Shown: positions 62,885 to 64,000 of the stretch, piece after piece | How the letters are laid out: each line of letters begins with the position of its first letter | How positions within the stretch are numbered: the first letter of the stretch is position 1 | Assembly: GCF_023078355.1 (NCBI RefSeq) | Contig: NZ_CP095552.1 | Span: forward strand, 5,231,948 to 5,295,947 | Source: Gordonia hongkongensis | Lineage (GTDB): Bacteria; Actinomycetota; Actinomycetes; Mycobacteriales; Mycobacteriaceae | Direction: 5' to 3' | Length of the DNA: 64,000 bases | Position numbers and translations under genes: made by a program | Notes under the pieces: model-generated | What the model was told of the DNA's origin: nothing | The model's input: only the letters and a program-made list of their open reading frames with translations | Databases searched by the model: none

Positions 62885-63312
62885 CACCGCGGTCCCGCTC
62901 CGTCGGCCGACGCCGCGACGGCCTCGGACAGGGCGAGGACACGACGACTGGTGAACGCGTCGCGGAGCTGGTCGGCGAGCTCGTCGCTGGATCGCTCGGC
63001 CGCGCTTCGGCGGGCACGGACGACCACATAGGTCTCGTCGGGAAGCAGATGCGATGCGCCGGCGAATGCCGCGCGCAGTCGGCGGGCGACGAGATGGCGC
63101 GTCACCGCATTGCCGACGGATTTGCTGACCACGAGACCGAACCAGGGACCACCGGACATCGCCACGTCCCGTCGAAGGCTGCGGGGGTCGGGCCATTCAC
63201 GACCGACCATCGCGAGATGGACGACGAAGTCACGACTGTTCACCCGCGCACCGGACTTGAGGGTGCGAGAGAAGTCGGATCCCCGTGAGATCCGATGAAG
63301 GGGCGCAGTCAT
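62884..63312 (-). CDS. rnpA: Ribonuclease P protein component
   Basis: 142 residues. [20 protein letters not shown] forms the start of the fold, [23 protein letters not shown] is the RNR signature that binds RNase P RNA, and [21 protein letters not shown] ends the fold. It aids 5' tRNA maturation. ATG 63312. An acidic-light loop between the first strands ([20 protein letters not shown]) is longer than usual. Follows rpmH by 46 bases. Confidence 0.95.
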   Translation of the reverse strand: MTAPLHRISRGSDFSRTLKSGARVNSRDFVVHLAMVGREWPDPRSLRRDVAMSGGPWFGLVVSKSVGNAVTRHLVARRLRAAFAGASHLLPDETYVVVRARRSAAERSSDELADQLRDAFTSRRVLALSEAVAASADGAGPR

Positions 63313-63358
63313 CGAACAGCTGACCGGGCCCCGTACGGGACCCGGTGAGAGCCGACGA

Positions 63359-63502
63359 TCAGGCGGTGAGCTTCGCGCGGCCCTTGGAACGACGGCCGCT
63401 GACGATCGCACGTCCGGCGCGGGTCCGCATGCGCAGACGGAATCCGTGCACGCGCGCGCGACGACGGTTGTTCGGCTGGAAAGTACGCTTGCCCTTGGCC
63501 AC
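63359..63502 (-). CDS. rpmH: 50S ribosomal protein L34
   Basis: A 47-residue, strongly basic protein: [20 protein letters not shown] then [20 protein letters not shown]. It is the standard L34 sequence. GTG 63502 is preceded by AAGGAG at 5 bases. First gene of the conserved operon beside dnaA. Confidence 0.97.
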   Translation of the reverse strand: MAKGKRTFQPNNRRRARVHGFRLRMRTRAGRAIVSGRRSKGRAKLTA

Positions 63503-63897
63503 GGTGACTCCTTGTGCTCCCTGTGGGCACGCCGGTTACCCGGGCATGACCCACATGTTGTCGTTGGTCTGTTGATCCAGGACGGTGCCGAACTGGTGTC
63601 GGTGATGACTCGGCGAACACGGAAGTTCGCCGCGCAAATCCGCAACCTGGATGACCAGTCGAGACTACTGACACCGGGCGTCCAAATCAAACGACGACGT
63701 CCGTTCTCGGTGACCGTTCGCGACCAGTGTGTTCTGGGCCACGAAAGCAAGATTGTCAGCAGAATCGAGTCAAACGTCCCGATCGCTTTGTGGCCCTCCC
63801 CGACCTCTGTTACGTTCACTCACAGCGTCGGCCACCCCTCCCGTCGAGGTAGATCCTCGAGGACCTGGCTCCGACCGAAGTCCCCAGTTCGTCACCT
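63503..63897. other. rpmH-dnaA intergenic region
   Basis: No gene is seen. It should hold the divergent rpmH and dnaA promoters. Base composition is more AT-rich than the genes around it, especially near 63690-63820. Confidence 0.6.
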
Positions 63898-63929
63898 TTG
63901 TACACAGGTGTGGATAACCCTGTGGAGAG
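63898..63929. promoter_or_regulatory. DnaA box cluster upstream of dnaA
   Basis: TGTGGATAA at 63909-63917 is a perfect DnaA box on the minus strand (TTATCCACA). TTGTACACA at 63898-63906 differs by one base from TTGTCCACA. A weaker site, TGTGGAGAG, is at 63921-63929. The dnaA gene should begin just past the window; these sites fit autoregulation or the edge of the origin. Confidence 0.8.
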
Positions 63930-64000
63930 ACGGGGACTCCGGCGCAGATGCCACCGCGCTCGTGAACGCTGGTAGTTTTCCGGACCAGGAGGCCAGCCCC

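Overview
The window is GC-rich chromosomal DNA from an actinobacterium of the order Mycobacteriales. The right half follows, gene for gene, the block that lies to the left of dnaA in Mycobacterium tuberculosis: pcnA, mutT4, Rv3909, murJ, sigM, Rv3912, trxB, trxA, cwlM, Rv3916c, parB, parA, rsmG, khpB/jag, yidC, yidD, rnpA, rpmH. The window ends in the dnaA upstream region, which carries DnaA boxes, so this is origin-proximal DNA. Protein style and gene content suggest Gordonia or a close relative; that genus call is inference.

Layout. 1-118 is the end of a DUF58-type gene. 119-13950 is accessory DNA: a CIRCE-controlled hsp20, several very small ORFs, an NTF2-like/TetR pair, a small secreted protein, and a GntR-controlled tricarboxylate cluster (aconitase-family hydratase, GntR, tctC-usp-tctB-tctA, RraA-family protein). 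This DNA separates the DUF58 gene from SpoIIM-like and RDD membrane proteins that are its close neighbours in M. tuberculosis. 16-24 kb holds a lipase-like hydrolase, an acyl-CoA dehydrogenase, a TfoX-N protein, leuS, an SdpI-like protein with a cysteine-rich tail and an SBF-type transporter. 24-33 kb holds a CocE/NonD hydrolase, YqgE, an MFS transporter, a calcium-loop protein, an EgtE-like PLP enzyme, glpD, TetR and a diacylglycerol kinase.

33-64 kb is the conserved origin-proximal block. It is interrupted between murJ and sigM (about 42.9-50.3 kb) by a second accessory segment: a tandem-domain TetR, a sterol-desaturase-family hydroxylase with its own TetR and paired operators, a complete IS1182-type insertion sequence with a 4-bp target duplication, and a three-gene nitrile-hydratase-like cluster whose metal motif has Ala where Thr or Ser is normal. 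The Rv3909-like gene is split into two ORFs that meet in a GTGA overlap. Four parS sites lie in and around parA-rsmG-khpB.

Two regulatory designs stand out. A near-identical 16-bp palindrome lies upstream of the aconitase gene and upstream of tctC, on the two sides of gntR, which links hydration, uptake and probably aldol cleavage or decarboxylation of a tricarboxylate in one regulon. A family of short repeats built on GCTCCCTGAGGAGC occurs at 19.1, 23.9 and 48.0 kb and expands into a two-armed tandem array at 59.1-59.6 kb between rsmG and khpB, inside the parS cluster.
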